In this document: positions 63,601 through 64,000 of the stretch, one piece after another
Layout of the letters: each line of letters begins with the position of its first letter
How positions within the stretch are numbered: the stretch's first letter is position 1
Assembly: GCF_022458745.1 (NCBI RefSeq)
Contig: NZ_JAJJJF010000001.1
Coordinates: forward strand, 558,001 to 622,000
Source of the DNA: Bacillus piscicola
GTDB lineage: Bacteria; Bacillota; Bacilli; Bacillales; Marinococcaceae
DNA length: 64,000 bases
Direction of reading: 5' to 3'
Notes under the pieces: model-generated
Seen by the model: the letters and a program-made list of their open reading frames with translations, nothing else
Told to the model about the DNA's origin: nothing
Databases searched by the model: none
Translations under genes and position numbers: made by a program

Positions 63601-64000
63601 ATGGACTTTATACATTTACACATCCATACCGAGTATAGTTTGCTTGACAGCACGGTTCGAATTAACGAGCTGGTAGGTAAGGCAGCCGGGATGGAAATGA
63701 GCGCTCTGGCAATCACAGATAAGGATGTGATGTACGGTGTCATACCGTTCTATAAAAAGTGTAAAGAGTCTGGTATAAAGCCGATTATCGGGCTGGAATT
63801 ATGGGTGAATGGGCTCGAGTCAAAAGGTAGTGCCTATCCTGTTGTACTGCTGGCAAAAAATAATGAAGGATACCAGTCCTTGCTCAAGCTTTCTACATAC
63901 AAACAATGCAATAATACGATTACACTTGAAGAAGTAGAGAAGGAGCTCAAACATTGTTTTATTATCATGCCGTACGCAGACAGTGAGGCTGCAAGTCTTC
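63601..64000 (+). CDS. dnaE: DNA polymerase III alpha subunit DnaE, 3' end outside window
   Basis: Start of the lagging-strand/initiation polymerase DnaE. The 133 codons seen are the PHP domain of family-C polymerases: FIHLHIHTEYSLLDSTVRIN at residues 3-22, ALAITDKDVMYGVIPFY near 36, KPIIGLELWVNG near 60, and VVLLAKNNEGYQSLLKLS. Contains His-x-His at the metal site (HLHIHTEYS). AAAGGAG precedes the ATG. The frame is open to the window edge, so the entry is 3' partial. Same neighbour (ytrH) as in B. subtilis. Confidence 0.93.
   Translation, partial: MDFIHLHIHTEYSLLDSTVRINELVGKAAGMEMSALAITDKDVMYGVIPFYKKCKESGIKPIIGLELWVNGLESKGSAYPVVLLAKNNEGYQSLLKLSTYKQCNNTITLEEVEKELKHCFIIMPYADSEAASL

Overview
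The window reads as a chromosomal segment of a low-to-moderate GC, endospore-forming member of the Bacillaceae. Gene content and order follow the yt-region of Bacillus subtilis (ytgP, ytzG, ytzE ... murC, ytxGH, aroA, ccpA, motPS, acuCBA/acsA, tyrS, rpsD, refZ, hisJ, ezrA, iscS-thiI, sppA, yteJ, ytfIJ, ytxK, ackA, argGH, ytkL, ytoI, ytpI, nrnA, ytrIH, dnaE). Sporulation genes (ytfJ, ytrH, ytrI, refZ, sftA) support a spore former. A sodium-type stator pair (MotPS) beside ccpA suits a saline or alkaline habitat, but this is inference. No rRNA, tRNA, CRISPR array, transposase or prophage was seen.

Layout. 1-8.6 kb: MurJ-like flippase (start outside the window), a SEDS glycosyltransferase, an NAD(P)-binding protein coupled to an RsuA-type pseudouridine synthase, YtzE, a cysteine synthase, ThpR, a CidA/CidB-like pair and a YtlQ-like protein. 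8.7-20.5 kb: PurU, YtmP-TrmB, YtnP, a PepSY protein, YtoP plus a DUF84 phosphatase, YtoQ, an orphan PTS-IIC membrane protein, YtpQ, YtpR and the SftA DNA pump. 20.6-27.8 kb: a small unknown protein, MurC, YtxG-YtxH, AroA(G), CcpA and MotP-MotS. 27.9-32.4 kb: acuCBA diverging from acsA, the acetyl-CoA synthetase with its acetylation and deacetylation control. 32.4-41.7 kb: class A PBP with an Asn-rich tail, T-box-controlled tyrS, rpsD with a structured leader, a GAF-GGDEF diguanylate cyclase, RefZ and HisJ. 42-50 kb: EzrA, IscS-ThiI, an amidohydrolase, SppA and YteJ. 50-64 kb: YtfI-YtfJ, YtxK-AckA, ArgG-ArgH, a universal stress protein, an SDR, YtkL, YtoI, YtpI, NrnA, YtrI/YtrH and the first 400 bases of dnaE.

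Themes. Acetate and overflow metabolism (ackA, acsA, acuABC, ccpA), division and envelope (murC, ezrA, refZ, SEDS protein, PBP1A, sftA) and translation or tRNA modification (tyrS, trmB, thiI/iscS, rpsD, ytpR, pseudouridine synthase) dominate. Most genes sit in short operons bounded by clear intrinsic terminators; many starts are GTG or TTG behind a strong ribosome binding site.

The least explained material is intergenic. A family of interspersed repeats (14571-14729, 32527-32829, and a divergent copy about 46605-46850) has imperfect inverted ends and a 144-base length difference between the two close copies. A short motif recurs upstream of acsA and on both sides of the third repeat. Sigma-H-like promoters precede ytxGH and refZ, murC has a structured leader, and a 22-codon reading frame lies in the ytmP leader. 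No clearly new multi-gene system was found.
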